A stretch of DNA of 64,000 nucleotides from Jejuia sp. UBA6058 (GTDB lineage Bacteria > Bacteroidota > Bacteroidia > Flavobacteriales > Flavobacteriaceae). Position numbers and translations under genes: made by a program. Location: positions 37,461-101,460 of the forward strand of contig DIYI01000007.1 of assembly GCA_002428965.1 (NCBI GenBank). Reading direction: 5' to 3'. Below, one piece after another: positions 63,395 to 64,000 of the stretch (within the stretch, counting starts at the first letter, position 1; each line of letters begins with the position of its first letter). Below the pieces are notes generated by a model. It was not told where the DNA came from and ran no database searches. It saw only the letters and a program-made list of their open reading frames with translations.

Positions 63395-63412
63395 TTTATG
63401 CTTCAGATTTTA

Positions 63413-64000
63413 TTAAAACTTAATTAATTTTTTATACGTTTTAAATCCAGATCTTGGGTTAGTTATTTTGATAATATAAGTTGCTTGATCAATTTTATCT
63501 AAACCATTTACTACAATTGAATTATTCGTACTTACATATTGGCGCTTAATGACTAATGAACCTTTCGTATCAAATATTTCTATAACTAATTTATCCGAAT
63601 TAAAGGCATCAGGAACAATTAGTTTAATGTAGTTATTAAATGGATTTGGTGTAATACCTATGTTAAATGTACCAATCGTGTTATCATCTAAAGTTGTTTC
63701 ATCTAATCCATCACAATCTTGATCAATTCCATCGTTTATTATTTCAGGTGCACCAGGATATATTGTATTATCTGTATCATCGCAATCTAAAACTGGTGTT
63801 AGTAAAGCAGATGTGTATAGTGCTCCTGGTGAAGTACATGCTAAAATAGTTGAACCAGCATAACCATCCCCATCTGCATCCAAATACCATATGGTTTGTG
63901 GTGTTACAGTTAAGTTCAACACTTGATCCGCAGTACAGCCATCATTAGTGATGGTGATATTCTGATTAGAACTATAGGTCACACCATTAGCAGCCCAAGT
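63413..64000 (-). CDS. T9SS cargo protein, C-terminal part (N-terminus beyond window)
   Basis: The minus strand stays open to base 64000, giving 196 codons of the C-terminal end of a larger protein. A beta-strand segment (TWAANGVTYSSNQNITITND) resembles the ends of HYR or adhesin domains. An Asp-rich segment follows (LDADGDGYAGS, DCDDTDNTIYPGAPE, DGIDQDCDG), the MopE-like or calcium-type repeat of surface proteins. The type A T9SS sorting domain ends the protein (FNIGITPNPFNNYIKL, TYIIKITNPRSGFKTYKKLIKF). The GTG at 63982 is not the true start. The rest of the domain content cannot be seen. Confidence 0.85.
   Translation of the reverse strand, partial: TWAANGVTYSSNQNITITNDGCTADQVLNLTVTPQTIWYLDADGDGYAGSTILACTSPGALYTSALLTPVLDCDDTDNTIYPGAPEIINDGIDQDCDGLDETTLDDNTIGTFNIGITPNPFNNYIKLIVPDAFNSDKLVIEIFDTKGSLVIKRQYVSTNNSIVVNGLDKIDQATYIIKITNPRSGFKTYKKLIKF

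Larger units (their letters stand above)
63051..63412. other. 362-base intergenic region between two T9SS genes
   Basis: AT-rich region upstream of the large T9SS gene and downstream of the partial T9SS gene, both on the minus strand. It holds the promoter at 63093-63123 and the hairpin at 63361-63394. A 12-base direct repeat (GAGAGGTTAAGT) occurs at 63031 and 63051, on both sides of the start codon. No gene is seen in the rest. Confidence 0.7.

Overview
The window is a chromosomal segment of a low-GC marine-type member of the Bacteroidota, most likely family Flavobacteriaceae. Several lines of sequence evidence point there. Three large surface proteins carry C-terminal type IX secretion (T9SS) sorting domains. 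There is a SusC-like TonB receptor with a carboxypeptidase-regulatory N-domain, and several outer-membrane beta-barrels end in aromatic residues. Promoters match the flavobacterial TTG-N20-TAnnTTTG pattern, purine-rich Shine-Dalgarno sequences are largely absent, and the gene order is typical of the family (zapA, structured RNA, rny; lptD divergent from an amidase; an ECF sigma/anti-sigma pair). I see no prophage, insertion sequence, CRISPR array or recognisable defence island. This is mostly a housekeeping region with an accessory surface-protein block at the right end.

Layout. 1-5605 (minus): a two-gene cassette of a circularly permuted ATP-grasp/alpha-E protein (cut by the window edge) and a transglutaminase/DUF2126 amidoligase-like protein, a predicted peptide-ligation or protein-modification system. 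5814-8791: GMP reductase, a hybrid histidine kinase whose phospho-accepting histidine is replaced by arginine, and RidA. 8810-16464: envelope block with LptD facing an N-acetylmuramoyl-L-alanine amidase, an MlaD-type protein, a two-subunit Hdr-like Fe-S redox complex with a NarI-like membrane part, and a conserved protein of unknown function. 16519-20623: NlpC/P60 hydrolase, thiolase, and a 7TM-HD phosphodiesterase of the PgpH type. 20719-20894: tRNA-Ser(GCT) and tRNA-Pro(TGG) behind a consensus promoter and before a strong terminator.

20950-31343: small membrane proteins, an Smr-domain protein, a lipoprotein with acidic calcium-type repeats, cysteine desulfurase, a TonB-dependent receptor and an M23 peptidase. 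Then come a coiled-coil protein plus ZapA, a 6S-like RNA (29562-29740) that I infer from long-range pairing, and RNase Y. 31405-37685: XerD, three small beta-barrel proteins around aroQ, dihydrolipoyl dehydrogenase and a type II NADH dehydrogenase. Two structured intergenic elements lie in this part. 37864-44524: DinB-like protein, MsrB, M48 lipoprotein, Atg22-type MFS transporter, DUF1566 lipoprotein, and a sigma/anti-sigma/adhesin-like operon. 44642-51266: ClpC, GyrA and a TPR protein.

51336-64000 (minus): three T9SS cargo proteins in tandem. The largest (2806 residues) contains duplicated GEVED and choice-of-anchor-D domains, including three tandem units of exactly 381 bp. It shares its C-terminal module with the 1065-residue neighbour. 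The third gene runs off the right edge.

Most genes here serve the cell envelope (LPS transport, peptidoglycan cleavage, lipoproteins, T9SS surface proteins), with respiration and central metabolism genes in between. The points most worth a second look are the pseudo-histidine kinase, the ATP-grasp/amidoligase cassette, the 6S-like RNA and the repeat-built T9SS protein.
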